From: an uncultured Bacteroidales bacterium
Lineage (GTDB): Bacteria > Bacteroidota > Bacteroidia > Bacteroidales > Paludibacteraceae
DNA length: 64,000 nucleotides
Direction: 5' to 3'
Assembly (NCBI GenBank): GCA_937901025.1
Contig: CALCGR010000151.1
Location: forward strand, 8,580 to 72,579
The translations under genes were made by a program, and so were the position numbers. The notes under the pieces are model-generated. The model saw only the letters and a list, made by a program, of their open reading frames with translations, was not told the origin of the DNA and did not search any database. Shown piece after piece: positions 1 through 7,964 of the stretch. Each line of letters opens with the position of its first letter. The stretch's first letter is position 1.

Positions 1-2
1 TG

Positions 3-905
3 GTCGGTAATGCAGATAAGAAGATGGAATTTAAACCTCGCGGATATAACTTCTTCGCGAACTCCTATACCGCTCCAATTGATATTCAAACGTTATTAGA
101 AGAACAAGAAGCAGAACTTGGCGATGCTGTGAATGCTACCGTTTATATGTTCGACACGAAAAACGGTCGCTTTGAAGGAGTGGCTAAAGGTGCTTTCGAA
201 GGTTTCCATGCTCCGTACTTCCGTGTAATTCCTTCGATGAACGGTTTCTTCATTTTGAACAATAATACTACACCAGCAGAAAACACTATGGATTATGAAG
301 ATGCCGTTTATAACTGCGCATTAGGCAATCGTCCTATCTTTGCTCCGAAACACGAAGCCATGAACTTCTCTCGCGTTCACATCAATGTAGAAGCCGATGG
401 TTCGAAGGATGGTTTGTACCTCATTGAGAACGATGAATTTACCTCCGAGTTTGAGAATGGCTATGATGTTGTGAAGTATATGACCAAAGGTCAATATAAC
501 ATCTATGCTCAAACTACTACAGGTCGTCAATCTGAACTCTTCAATAGCAATATCGAAGGTACGATGATTGGCTTCGAAGCTGCTGCAGACCAAACGATGT
601 ACACGATGAGCTTTGACGAAGTACAAGGCGACAACTTCGTGCTGACCGATATGGTAACGGGCGAATCTGTTGAAATGAGCGAGGGTAACACCTATACCTT
701 CTTCGCAGAGGCTGGTCAAAGCAATGATAACCGCTTCCTCGTAACGCGTGCGAACAAAGTTCCGACCACTATTGGTGGTTTGAAGAGTAACGCGAAAGCA
801 CAAGGTATCTATTCCGTAACAGGTCATTACTTTGGCAATGTAACCGAGTGGAACCGCTTACCGCAAGGCGTTTATATGGTCAATGGCGTAAAAGTAATTA
901 AATAA
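3..905 (+). CDS. C-terminal part of a large secreted (T9SS-type) protein, 5' end outside window
   Basis: The frame is open to the left edge, so this is the last ~301 codons of a longer protein. Its beginning (YNFFANSYTAPID) resembles the 'NPYTAPI' segment that often precedes the C-terminal part of very large Bacteroidales surface proteins. The end (GIYSVTGHYFG ... LPQGVYMVNGVKVIK) looks like a short type A T9SS sorting domain, which would route the protein across the outer membrane. Residues ~115-215 are clearly related to the whole mature part of the gene at 1102 (shared FENGYDV, TTTGRQS/TTDGRQS), so the two are tandem relatives. The ligand or enzymatic role is unknown. Confidence 0.7.
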   Translation, partial: VGNADKKMEFKPRGYNFFANSYTAPIDIQTLLEEQEAELGDAVNATVYMFDTKNGRFEGVAKGAFEGFHAPYFRVIPSMNGFFILNNNTTPAENTMDYEDAVYNCALGNRPIFAPKHEAMNFSRVHINVEADGSKDGLYLIENDEFTSEFENGYDVVKYMTKGQYNIYAQTTTGRQSELFNSNIEGTMIGFEAAADQTMYTMSFDEVQGDNFVLTDMVTGESVEMSEGNTYTFFAEAGQSNDNRFLVTRANKVPTTIGGLKSNAKAQGIYSVTGHYFGNVTEWNRLPQGVYMVNGVKVIK

Positions 906-923
906 TTAATAATCAATAAAATA

Positions 924-1088
924 ATGAATAATATGAATAAAGTATATGTAAGCCCTGTGTGCCACCTCGATGAGGTGGCTGCACAGATGAGCGTAATTTG
1001 CAGCACGTCTGGAGAAGATATTCCCGTTTTAAGTCCAGAGAAAGATCATGGAGGAGTTGGCGTACCACAAGCTCCCAAAATTGTTTAA
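924..1088 (+). CDS. Small 54-residue peptide of unknown function
   Basis: Starts at ATG 924 (MNNMNKVYVSPVCHLDEV) and stops at 1088; a second in-frame ATG (residue 4) is also possible. The pattern 'M(K/N)K-Y-SP' followed by an acidic/hydrophobic stretch, then a Gly/Pro-rich tail with two Cys, resembles the many tiny Bacteroidales proteins of the 'MKKxYxSP' kind that lie beside surface-protein genes. That resemblance is from memory and no function is known to me. It sits 18 bases after one secreted-protein gene and 13 bases before the next, suggesting cotranscription. No signal peptide or transmembrane segment is visible. Confidence 0.5.
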   Translation: MNNMNKVYVSPVCHLDEVAAQMSVICSTSGEDIPVLSPEKDHGGVGVPQAPKIV

Positions 1089-1101
1089 AATTGTTAATAT
1101 T

Positions 1102-1797
1102 ATGAAAAAGTTTAGTATATTATTTGCGCTTGTGATGACCATCTCCGCGATGGCACAAACGCCTGCGTTCAATCGCATAAGAATTAATCTGCAAAATACA
1201 AATACAACAAGATCTGATTATGCGTATTTAATTGAGTCGCCAGATTTTACGGAAGATTTTGAGAATGGCTATGATGTTATCAAAGGCACCTTAGGAGGGG
1301 ATATCTTTGTGTATAGTATAACTACCGATGGAAGACAATCGGATTATTTCAATAACACACTCGAAAATTTGCCGATTGGTTTTTGGAATAAGACCGATAA
1401 TGCTGCTACGATGAAGTTCACTTTCTCGGAGATTCAGCATGGATTGGAGGGTGATTTTACGTATTATCTCAAAGATAATTCTAACGACTCCTTAACGATT
1501 ATTAACCAATTTACTGAATATGTCTTTACCGCTGCTGCTAACGAACAAAACGACACTCGCTTTATGATTGTAAAGCCTGAGTTCAAAATCTGCACCACTT
1601 TCGACCACGTAGAAATCTACGAGAACCAAGGTTCGGACAATATCGTCATCACCAAGATGGCGGGCGATACCGTGGTTAATGTAGCTCCGGTACCCGTTTA
1701 TCAAGCAATCGACCTCTCCGCTCAACCCGCCGGTCACTACTTCCTGTATGTGAACGGCGAGCAGTACGAGTTCTGCAATAAACCCGAAGCGAAGTAA
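1102..1797 (+). CDS. Secreted protein paralogous to the upstream C-terminal region
   Basis: 231 residues. ATG 1102 was chosen because it begins a clean signal peptide (MKKFSILFALVMTISAMAQ); an in-frame upstream ATG at 1048 would add an implausible 18-residue extension overlapping the small peptide gene. The mature part repeats the 'YLIE..DFTEDFENGYDV' and 'TTDGRQS' signatures of residues ~115-215 of the first gene, so it is a stand-alone copy of that module. The last ~30 residues (AGHYFLYVNGEQYEF) resemble a short T9SS-type C-terminal strand. No catalytic motif was recognised. Confidence 0.7.
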   Translation: MKKFSILFALVMTISAMAQTPAFNRIRINLQNTNTTRSDYAYLIESPDFTEDFENGYDVIKGTLGGDIFVYSITTDGRQSDYFNNTLENLPIGFWNKTDNAATMKFTFSEIQHGLEGDFTYYLKDNSNDSLTIINQFTEYVFTAAANEQNDTRFMIVKPEFKICTTFDHVEIYENQGSDNIVITKMAGDTVVNVAPVPVYQAIDLSAQPAGHYFLYVNGEQYEFCNKPEAK

Positions 1798-1798
1798 C

Positions 1799-1875
1799 GA
1801 TCTTTGAAATATTCGGACGCCGCCTTTCGCTTTGCGAAATTCCCCCGAATATGGGGATGTGATCTTTGAAATATT
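1799..1875. repeat. 15-base direct repeats flanking a hairpin
   Basis: GATCTTTGAAATATT occurs at 1799-1813 and again at 1861-1875. Between and overlapping them is an inverted repeat: ATATTCGG (1809-1816) pairs with CCGAATAT (1845-1852), with an inner TTTCGC/GCGAAA hairpin (1825-1839). An alternative TCCCC/GGGGA pairing (1841-1857) is also possible. It may be a degenerate small mobile repeat or a structured 3' end of the upstream transcript; there is no T-run. Confidence 0.5.
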
Positions 1876-1934
1876 GGATTTTACCGCTGATTAGTGACAT
1901 TTTTGCCATTAATTAGTTAAATTATGCAGAAAAA

Positions 1935-1966
1935 TTTGCATATATGGAAAAAAAGTTGTACCTTTG
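1935..1966 (+). promoter_or_regulatory. Promoter of the VapD-type toxin operon
   Basis: TTTG at 1935-1938 (in TTTGCATATAT), a 20-base spacer, then TACCTTTG at 1959-1966. This matches the Bacteroidetes -33/-7 promoter. The start codon at 1993 lies 27 bases beyond the -7 element. Confidence 0.85.
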
Positions 1967-1992
1967 CAGTCGATTTATTAAAAATAACTCTT

Positions 1993-2169
1993 ATGAAATT
2001 AGGTGATAATGTTTTTATCTCTCCCGATTTAACTCGTTTATCCAATTGGATTCAAGGGAATATTATTGACGTGGAGAATAATCCGTACAACGGAACTGTC
2101 ATTTCTGCGAAGACATCTGATGGGAACATCTTCTTCGGAGTAGCTAATCTTTTTAGACCTATTGCCTAA
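1993..2169 (+). CDS. 58-residue partner of VapD, probable antitoxin
   Basis: Begins MKLGDNVFISPDL; an in-frame ATG at 1924 lies inside the promoter and was rejected. The sequence looks like a compact beta-rich (KOW/SH3-like) protein: GDNVFISP, GNIIDVENNP, GTVISAKT, NIFFGV. I infer this fold and do not recognise a named family with certainty. Its stop overlaps the ATG of the next gene (TAATG at 2167-2171), the tight coupling expected of an antitoxin-toxin pair. An alternative is an accessory regulator. Confidence 0.65.
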   Translation: MKLGDNVFISPDLTRLSNWIQGNIIDVENNPYNGTVISAKTSDGNIFFGVANLFRPIA

Positions 2170-2444
2170 TGTTTGCTCTTAGTTTTGATATGAACATTGC
2201 GGATTTAGAGGCTAATTATGGTAAGCCTTATAATCCGGCGTATTATGAAATTAAGCGCATCCTGAAGCAGGATGGATTTTATTGGTTCCAGGGTAGCACT
2301 TACATGACAGATAGCAATGACCTATCGACCATATTTAAGGCTATCATGGATCTTAAACAAATAGATTGGTTTTGTAAATCAGTGCGCGACATTCGTGGAT
2401 ATAGGGTGGAAGATTGGTCCGATTTCACGAGTTTGATAAAGTAA
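2169..2444 (+). CDS. vapD: VapD-family endoribonuclease toxin
   Basis: 91 residues with the VapD pattern along its length: a first strand MFALSFDMN with acidic Asp, AYYEIKRILKQDGFYWFQGS (family: DIRKFL..HGF.W.QGS), then WFCKSVRDIRGYRVED (family: WF..SVRDIRMLRIE). VapD proteins have a ferredoxin-like fold related to Cas2 and cleave mRNA. The start overlaps the stop of the 58-residue gene by one base, so translation is likely coupled. A strong terminator follows at 2472, making this a self-contained two-gene unit with its own promoter. Confidence 0.82.
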   Translation: MFALSFDMNIADLEANYGKPYNPAYYEIKRILKQDGFYWFQGSTYMTDSNDLSTIFKAIMDLKQIDWFCKSVRDIRGYRVEDWSDFTSLIK

Positions 2445-2471
2445 TTACCTTTCCTTATAGTATTTTAAAGT

Positions 2472-2508
2472 AGCGGTAAAATCCATTAGCGATTTTGCCG
2501 CTTTTTTT
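2472..2508 (+). terminator. Intrinsic terminator after vapD
   Basis: A 12-pair stem with one G-U pair (AGCGGTAAAATC with GATTTTGCCGCT), a 7-base loop and a run of seven T. Confidence 0.9.
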
Positions 2509-2531
2509 GCGGTATTGAAAAATGAATAACC

Positions 2532-2559
2532 GTGCATCGTGCATCGTGCACCTTGCACC
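2532..2559. repeat. Interspersed 7-mer element, family B (4 units)
   Basis: GTGCATC, GTGCATC, GTGCACC, TTGCACC: four heptamers in the gap just before the T9SS protein gene at 2573. The same words recur at 40918, 42332, 42507 and 47295. Confidence 0.85.
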
Positions 2560-2572
2560 AAAATAAACAACA

Positions 2573-4234
2573 ATGAAAAAATTACTTATAGCAATCGGAT
2601 GCTTCATCAGCCTCTCGCTTATGGCGGGCAACCCCGTCTTGGAAGCACACGTCTGCCAAGCAGATAAGTTCTTGGCGGGCTGCGATGTGTTCCAGCGAAC
2701 CGACGGCGACCAAGCCGGCGTACCTGTCGATATCGGCGGGGTGGAATATTCCCTTAACCTAACTTGGGGAACACCTGCCGAGTTCCCTTACAGTGATAGC
2801 ATAGCTGTTGGAGGTAAATATATCTTCAACTGCCAAGTATTAGATGGTCCCGGTGAATACCGTGACACCCTCGTTACCGCGACCGGCTGCGACTCCATCG
2901 TTGTACTCACACTGACAGAGTACACTCCCGTACCGCCTTGCAAAGACACCACCGTCGAATACACCGACAGCGTCGCCGTAGGAGGTAAGTACATCTTCAA
3001 CTGCCAGGTACTCACCGAGGCAGGAACTTATACGGAGACCCTAACCAAAGCCGATGGCTGCGATAGTATCGTTGTCCTCACGCTGACGGAGTATACCCCC
3101 GTACCGCCATGCGTACCGACTACGGGTGATACGACTGCCTACGTCTGCCAAGGTGATGACTTCTACTGGCATGGTACAATAGCCGTAGATGGTGATACAT
3201 GGACAACCACGAACGTTGCCGGATGTGACTCTGTAGTAACACTGCACATAATCGATTTGCTCCCGACCACAGGTGACACGACTGCTTATGTATGCCAAGG
3301 TGAAGAGTTTATCTGGCACGGTCAACCGGGTGTAGAGGGCGCCATATGGACGACTACGAATGTAGCCGGATGTGACTCTGTAGTAACACTGCACGTCATA
3401 GAACTTCTCCCCACTACGGGTGATACCACCGCTACCGTCTGCCAAGGCGAACGACTGATCTGGCACGGGAAGGCGGCGAAGGACGGCCTGACATGGACCA
3501 CGACCAATGCTGCCGGCTGCGACTCCATCGTCACCCTGCACCTCACCGTGCTGCAACCCAGCTACGGCGATACGACAGCGTATGTATGCCAGTATGAGTC
3601 GTATTTCTGGCACGGAGAATGGGTAGCCAACACCGCGACATGGAAGACCACGAATGCCGTAGGCTGCGACTCGATCGTTACGCTGCACGTAGAGAAGAGT
3701 CCTACCTGGGTGGATGACTTACCCGCATATGCCAAGGACAACGATTGGTTGCTCATGATCGACCGCAAGCAATTGCGCGAACAATACGACATGGAACCGA
3801 CCGAAGACCAAGTACACTGGTATAAAAAGAGAGTCAATGGATTTATCTTCCTCGGTACCGGCTACTACTTTACGAACGGTCAACCGCTGGAGGGTGACTA
3901 TTACGCTCGTCTCGTAGGCATCGACCTCTCGCCCTTAGGTTCCTGTGTGGCTGAGGCGCGCACCATCACGTTGCACTGCGGCACGGAGGCTCGTGCACTC
4001 ACCCTCGCTCCGACGATGGTCGGCGCCGGTGAACCGATGGTACTCAGCAACCTCGACGCTACACAAGAGAGCACAATCGTGATTTATAACGCTGCGGGAA
4101 GTGCGATGCGCTCGTTCCGCGTGCAAGGCACCGAGACCTTCCACCTTAATGCGGAAGAGACCTCCGGAATCTACCTCATGCACGTTGAGAATGCACACCA
4201 ATCTACCACCCTCAAGTTTATCGTTAACCAATAA
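2573..4234 (+). CDS. Repeat-rich T9SS cell-surface protein
   Basis: 553 residues with a signal peptide (MKKLLIAIGCFISLSLMAG). Two ~57-residue repeats (DSxAVGGKYIFNCQVL ... GCDSIVVLTLTEYTPVPPC) are followed by four ~49-residue repeats (GDTTAYVCQG ... WHG ... TTN.AGCDSVVTLH), each with paired Cys, then a ~90-residue linker domain and a C-terminal sorting domain (NAAGSAMRSFRVQGTETF ... SGIYLMHVENAHQSTT). Neighbouring repeats are nearly identical in DNA, for example around 3202-3250 and 3352-3400, indicating recent duplication. Likely a surface-anchored structural or adhesive protein. The next gene starts 17 bases downstream. Confidence 0.8.
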   Translation: MKKLLIAIGCFISLSLMAGNPVLEAHVCQADKFLAGCDVFQRTDGDQAGVPVDIGGVEYSLNLTWGTPAEFPYSDSIAVGGKYIFNCQVLDGPGEYRDTLVTATGCDSIVVLTLTEYTPVPPCKDTTVEYTDSVAVGGKYIFNCQVLTEAGTYTETLTKADGCDSIVVLTLTEYTPVPPCVPTTGDTTAYVCQGDDFYWHGTIAVDGDTWTTTNVAGCDSVVTLHIIDLLPTTGDTTAYVCQGEEFIWHGQPGVEGAIWTTTNVAGCDSVVTLHVIELLPTTGDTTATVCQGERLIWHGKAAKDGLTWTTTNAAGCDSIVTLHLTVLQPSYGDTTAYVCQYESYFWHGEWVANTATWKTTNAVGCDSIVTLHVEKSPTWVDDLPAYAKDNDWLLMIDRKQLREQYDMEPTEDQVHWYKKRVNGFIFLGTGYYFTNGQPLEGDYYARLVGIDLSPLGSCVAEARTITLHCGTEARALTLAPTMVGAGEPMVLSNLDATQESTIVIYNAAGSAMRSFRVQGTETFHLNAEETSGIYLMHVENAHQSTTLKFIVNQ

Positions 4235-4251
4235 TAGAAAGGAAAAGCATT

Positions 4252-5193
4252 ATGAAAAAGACCATCATTATTCTTAGTTTGCTGACCCTTTCCATGTGGG
4301 TTAGCGCACAAACGGCCGATACCACCGCCATAGCCACCGATACTATCGCTGTGGCCACCGATACTATCGCCGCTGATACGACCGCTACGGATACCACCGC
4401 CATCAATCGTCTGACGATAGGTGCCCGCATCGGTGCGGCATCGCTGCTGCAAAAAACCGTCGCTGACGCGAAAGGACAATTCGGCTTTGACGCGCTCCTC
4501 GACCTCCAATATGCCCATTACTGGATCAAGAAGAACGATAATAAGTTCGGTATCCTGACCGGCCTTACCTTAGGCTATGTACAAACAGGCTTCAGGAGCA
4601 ACGGCTCGCATCAGCAATATACCTTGACCGATCCCGACGGCTGGAAAGCACAGTACGACGTGACCGTCGGTGCCCTCCGCGAGAAAGATTACCAACTCCA
4701 ATTGGAAATACCCGTGATGTTCTCCATGGTCCTCGGAAAAGGATTCTTCCTCAACGCAGGTCCGAAACTCCTATTGCCCGTCTATGCTTCCTACAAGCAA
4801 ACCGTCGAGAACTCGACCATCAACGCTTATTTCGAACAGACGGACGTAACCGTTCGTAACGAGGATATCACCGGTCGCGCTACCGATGAACAACTCATCG
4901 GTAAGGGCAAGTCCAACAACCGCCTCAAACTCAACATCACCTTAGGGGCAGAGTTGGGGTACGAGTGGCAACTCAATAACGGTAACTCCCTCGGTTTGGG
5001 CGCGTACGTGAATGGCGGCCTGTACAGCATGTACAAGAACGACAACGCTACCGACCAAGCCGGTATCGTGGCCGTGACACCCGCTGTTCCCTCCAAGGTA
5101 ACCATCTTCTCCGCTACCGATACGTGGACTAAAAAAATGGGATTTGTGGACTTCGGTCTCAAACTCGCTTACCACTTTAATTGGTATAAATAA
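4252..5193 (+). CDS. Outer-membrane beta-barrel protein
   Basis: 313 residues. Signal peptide MKKTIIILSLLTLSMWVSAQ, then a low-complexity Thr/Asp/Ala stretch (residues ~21-50, TDT repeats), then alternating amphipathic strands with frequent aromatic ends (FGILTGLTLGY, FFLNAGPKLLLPV, LGLGAYVNGGLY, FGLKLAYHFNWYK). This is typical of the porin/PorT-like barrel superfamily. An AGAAAGGA sequence at 4236-4243 lies eight bases before the ATG and could aid initiation. Cotranscribed with the upstream T9SS protein. Specific cargo or partner unknown. Confidence 0.75.
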   Translation: MKKTIIILSLLTLSMWVSAQTADTTAIATDTIAVATDTIAADTTATDTTAINRLTIGARIGAASLLQKTVADAKGQFGFDALLDLQYAHYWIKKNDNKFGILTGLTLGYVQTGFRSNGSHQQYTLTDPDGWKAQYDVTVGALREKDYQLQLEIPVMFSMVLGKGFFLNAGPKLLLPVYASYKQTVENSTINAYFEQTDVTVRNEDITGRATDEQLIGKGKSNNRLKLNITLGAELGYEWQLNNGNSLGLGAYVNGGLYSMYKNDNATDQAGIVAVTPAVPSKVTIFSATDTWTKKMGFVDFGLKLAYHFNWYK

Positions 5194-5228
5194 CCCTCGC
5201 ACCGTGCTTCCTGCACTTTTTGTGGCAT

Positions 5229-6857
5229 TTATTGCCCGAAATAGTGCAGCAGCACCTCGCTGGGGGTGAGTTCGGTTTGCTCCGCATAATGAACCATCGC
5301 ACTCAGCCGCTCCACGTACTGGTCCTTGCGGTCCTCATATACCCGTTTCGGAAGGAAGATCGACTCCTGCCGCTCCTGAACAAAAGTGAAGCGACACGCT
5401 ACCGTACGCGGGATATACGTAATCACTCCCCTCGCTGCCAAACTGCCTAAGATCCTATCCGCCTCTCTGCCTTTCAGCCTATCCGCCTCTACATCTATAT
5501 ATTGCAGCCCCGCAAAGATGCCGGTATATCGCCGCATAAGCGACTCTAATAGCGCCTGTTCGTTCTCGGATAGGCCATATTCCCGCCACTGCGACGTGGT
5601 GATCTTCACTTGTACGCGAGCACGCATCTCTTGGTCTTCCTCAAAATCGATATACCCCGCTTGCGAGAGGATATGCAGTGCCGCATAGGTAGGCAGCAAC
5701 GGCAGGGACATCACGTGCATTAGGTCCTCCATGTGGATAGCGAACGAGTGACCCAGTCCGCTCCCGGCACCTACGCCTAAGTAATCGCAAGTCTTGTGAT
5801 AGACCTCCTCGATAAACTCCTTGGTCGGATAGTTATCCGTCACCCGCTTGCGCATCTTCGGCTTATCCGTCACGTCATATAACAACACCGCATAGGCGGT
5901 CTTCCCATCCCGTCCGGCGCGTCCGGCTTCTTGGAAATACGCCTCCAGGCTATCGGGCAGATCAAAGTGTACGACGAGCCTTACATCGGGTTTGTCGATA
6001 CCCATGCCAAAGGCATTGGTGCAAGCCATGATACGCGTCTTATTCTGTTTCCACGCCTGCTGTTTCTCGCTGCGCTCGAGCGACGTGAGTCCCGCATGGT
6101 AGAAGTCCGCATCAGGCAGGGCTTCCGCCAGTTCTTGCGCCCGCTTGCGGTTGCGCACATACACAATCGCCGAACCCGGCACCTTGGATAGGATATGCTG
6201 TAACTCGCCCCATTTATCGTTCGTCTTCCTCACTACGTATTGTAAGTTCTTCCGCTCAAAACTCTGCGTGAAGACTTTCATCACCCCGAGCCTCTCACAG
6301 ATGTCCTCGACGACCTTCGGGGTCGCGGTGGCGGTGATGGCTAGTAGCGGACAGGTGATGAGTTGACGGATATCGGCTATATGCAGGTAGGAGGGACGGA
6401 AATCGTATCCCCATTGGCTGATGCAGTGGGCTTCGTCCACGGCGATGAGACTGATGGGCAGTTGGGCGAGGCGTTTACGGAAATCCTCATTCTCCAACCG
6501 CTCGGGGGAGACATACAGGAAGTGGTAGGGTCCGAACTGACAGTTATCCAAGGCGGCTGCTTGTTGGTCGTGACTCATACCCGAATAGATGGCTGCCGCC
6601 AGGATATCGTGCTGCTTGAGGTTCTCCACCTGGTCCTTCATGAGGGCAATAAGCGGCGTGATGACGAGGCATAAGGACGGCTGACCCGCTTCGGCTTTGA
6701 CCATCGTGGGAATCTGGAAACACAAGGACTTGCCTCCGCCCGTAGGCATCAATGCCAGCGTGTCCTGTCCCGATAGAACGGAACCGATAATCTCTTCCTG
6801 CAACGGGCGGAAGGATTCGTAACCGAAATATTTCTTTAAGACCTCAAGCGGTGTCAT
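5229..6857 (-). CDS. recQ: RecQ-family ATP-dependent DNA helicase, short C-terminus
   Basis: 3'-5' DNA helicase for recombination and repair. Walker A PTGGGKS at ~38-44, DEAH at ~141-144 followed by CISQWGYDFRPSY, and motif VI EAGRAGRDG. ATG 6857 (MTPLEVLKKYFGYESFRPLQ) was preferred to an in-frame GTG at 6866, which would lie almost on the transcription start. The protein ends at 542 residues with LTPSEVLLHYFGQ, where relatives have a CRS..LL.YFG motif and then a Cys cluster; the zinc-binding Cys and any HRDC domain are absent. A repeat element is embedded near residues 457-468. Confidence 0.88.
   Translation of the reverse strand: MTPLEVLKKYFGYESFRPLQEEIIGSVLSGQDTLALMPTGGGKSLCFQIPTMVKAEAGQPSLCLVITPLIALMKDQVENLKQHDILAAAIYSGMSHDQQAAALDNCQFGPYHFLYVSPERLENEDFRKRLAQLPISLIAVDEAHCISQWGYDFRPSYLHIADIRQLITCPLLAITATATPKVVEDICERLGVMKVFTQSFERKNLQYVVRKTNDKWGELQHILSKVPGSAIVYVRNRKRAQELAEALPDADFYHAGLTSLERSEKQQAWKQNKTRIMACTNAFGMGIDKPDVRLVVHFDLPDSLEAYFQEAGRAGRDGKTAYAVLLYDVTDKPKMRKRVTDNYPTKEFIEEVYHKTCDYLGVGAGSGLGHSFAIHMEDLMHVMSLPLLPTYAALHILSQAGYIDFEEDQEMRARVQVKITTSQWREYGLSENEQALLESLMRRYTGIFAGLQYIDVEADRLKGREADRILGSLAARGVITYIPRTVACRFTFVQERQESIFLPKRVYEDRKDQYVERLSAMVHYAEQTELTPSEVLLHYFGQ
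5455..5486. repeat. Interspersed 8-mer element, family E, inside recQ (4 units)
   Basis: CTATCCGC, CTCTCTGC, CTTTCAGC, CTATCCGC. On the recQ strand these are GCGGATAG-like words related to the element at 8539-8570. Encodes EADRLKGREADRI in the C-terminal part of RecQ. Confidence 0.75.
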
Positions 6858-6876
6858 TGCATTCACTTTTCCGCTG

Positions 6877-6908
6877 CAAAATTACAACAATTTTCTCAAA
6901 TATGCAAA
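6877..6908 (-). promoter_or_regulatory. Promoter of recQ
   Basis: On the minus strand TTTG (6908-6905, in TTTGCATATT), a 20-base spacer, then TAATTTTG (6884-6877). It is back-to-back with the yicC promoter. Confidence 0.85.
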
Positions 6909-6923
6909 TTTTTGTAAGAAATA

Positions 6924-6955
6924 TTTGCGTATATTCAAAAAATGTAGTACCTTTG
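6924..6955 (+). promoter_or_regulatory. Promoter of yicC
   Basis: TTTG at 6924-6927 (in TTTGCGTATAT), a 20-base spacer, TACCTTTG at 6948-6955. The yicC ATG begins only nine bases after the -7 element. Confidence 0.85.
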
Positions 6956-6963
6956 CACTCACT

Positions 6964-7899
6964 ATGATAAAATCAATGACCGGCTATGGTAAGGCCGTAA
7001 GAGATTACCAGGATAAGACGCTTACCGTCGAGTTGCGCGGACTGAACTCCAAATCCTTGGATTTGAATTGCCGTATGCCCGCATTGTTAGCCGAAAAAGA
7101 GTTGGATATGCGCCAACTCATCGCCGCTCGTCTCGAGCGCGGCAAAGTGGATATGACGGTCTCCATCGTCGACCGACCGCTATCGCTGAAGGACCGCTGC
7201 GCTGAAGGACCGGCTACGCCTGAAGGACTGACCCCCATCAACGCAGAGGCATTTAAGTTTTACTACAAACAGTTGGCGGACTTGCAAGCCGAGTTGGGTA
7301 TCCCTGCTTCGGCAGACTTGGTAGGGGCGGTGATGCGTCTGCCGGCGGTGACGAAGGCGGAGAGTCAGGAGGTCGCGGCTACCTTAGACCCTGCGTTAGC
7401 TCAGTTGGTGATGGAAACCCTCACGGAGGCTATCGACGCCTTTGACGCTTTCCGCACGCAGGAGGGCGCAGCCTTGCAAGCGATGTTTGAGGACAAGCTG
7501 ACGGCGATTGAGAACCTCAAGGCGGAGGTGGAACCGTTGGAGAAAGGGAGAGTGGAGCATATCCGCGAGCACCTACTCAGTAACCTCGATAAACTGGCGG
7601 AGGAAACGAAAGAGCGCATCGATAGCAATCGCTTGGAGCAGGAGATGATCTACTACCTCGAGAAGTTAGATATCACCGAGGAGAAGGTACGATTGACCAA
7701 TCATATCAAATATTTCCGCGAGACGATGAGCGGGGACGGTACGGGTGTAGGGAAGAAACTCGGGTTTATTGCCCAAGAGATGGGTCGCGAGATCAATACC
7801 TTAGGCAGCAAGTCCAATCAGTCTGAAATGCAGATCATCGTAGTGAAGATGAAAGACTTGCTCGAACAGATCAAAGAGCAAGTGCTCAACGTACTTTAG
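6964..7899 (+). CDS. yicC: YicC/YloC-family endoribonuclease
   Basis: 311 residues. Begins MIKSMTGYGKA, the usual YicC start, and ends with the conserved EMGREINTLGSKSNQSEM and an amphipathic C-terminus. YicC-type proteins are RNases linked to RNA turnover and stationary-phase growth. ATG 6964 is nine bases after the -7 box, so the leader is very short or absent. Residues ~75-90 (KDRCAEGPATPEG) are encoded by a tandem repeat at 7185-7234, an unusual insertion in a conserved protein. Confidence 0.9.
   Translation: MIKSMTGYGKAVRDYQDKTLTVELRGLNSKSLDLNCRMPALLAEKELDMRQLIAARLERGKVDMTVSIVDRPLSLKDRCAEGPATPEGLTPINAEAFKFYYKQLADLQAELGIPASADLVGAVMRLPAVTKAESQEVAATLDPALAQLVMETLTEAIDAFDAFRTQEGAALQAMFEDKLTAIENLKAEVEPLEKGRVEHIREHLLSNLDKLAEETKERIDSNRLEQEMIYYLEKLDITEEKVRLTNHIKYFRETMSGDGTGVGKKLGFIAQEMGREINTLGSKSNQSEMQIIVVKMKDLLEQIKEQVLNVL
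7185..7234. repeat. Interspersed 16-17-base repeat inside yicC (3 units)
   Basis: GCTGAAGGACCGCTGC, GCTGAAGGACCGGCTAC, GCCTGAAGGACTGACCC in tandem. The middle part GACCGGCTACGCCTGAA closely resembles the 18-base unit repeated inside ligA at 58093-58128. Confidence 0.7.
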
Positions 7900-7911
7900 A
7901 TTAAGCGGTTA

Positions 7912-7939
7912 TATGAGCCCATGATAGACCATGCTCATA
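7912..7939. terminator. Possible bidirectional hairpin between convergent genes
   Basis: TATGAGC (7912-7918) pairs perfectly with GCTCATA (7933-7939) across a 14-base loop. It lies between the 3' ends of yicC and the GH115-GH26 gene. No strong T-run follows directly, so termination is only plausible. Confidence 0.4.
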
Positions 7940-7964
7940 ATAGTATGATTTTAAAGAAAAAAAT

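Noticed and set aside
2532..2559. CRISPR array suggested by the tandem GTGCATC words and the Cas2-like VapD nearby
   Set aside because: The repeats are 7-base units with no spacers, and no other cas genes are present. VapD shares only the fold of Cas2.
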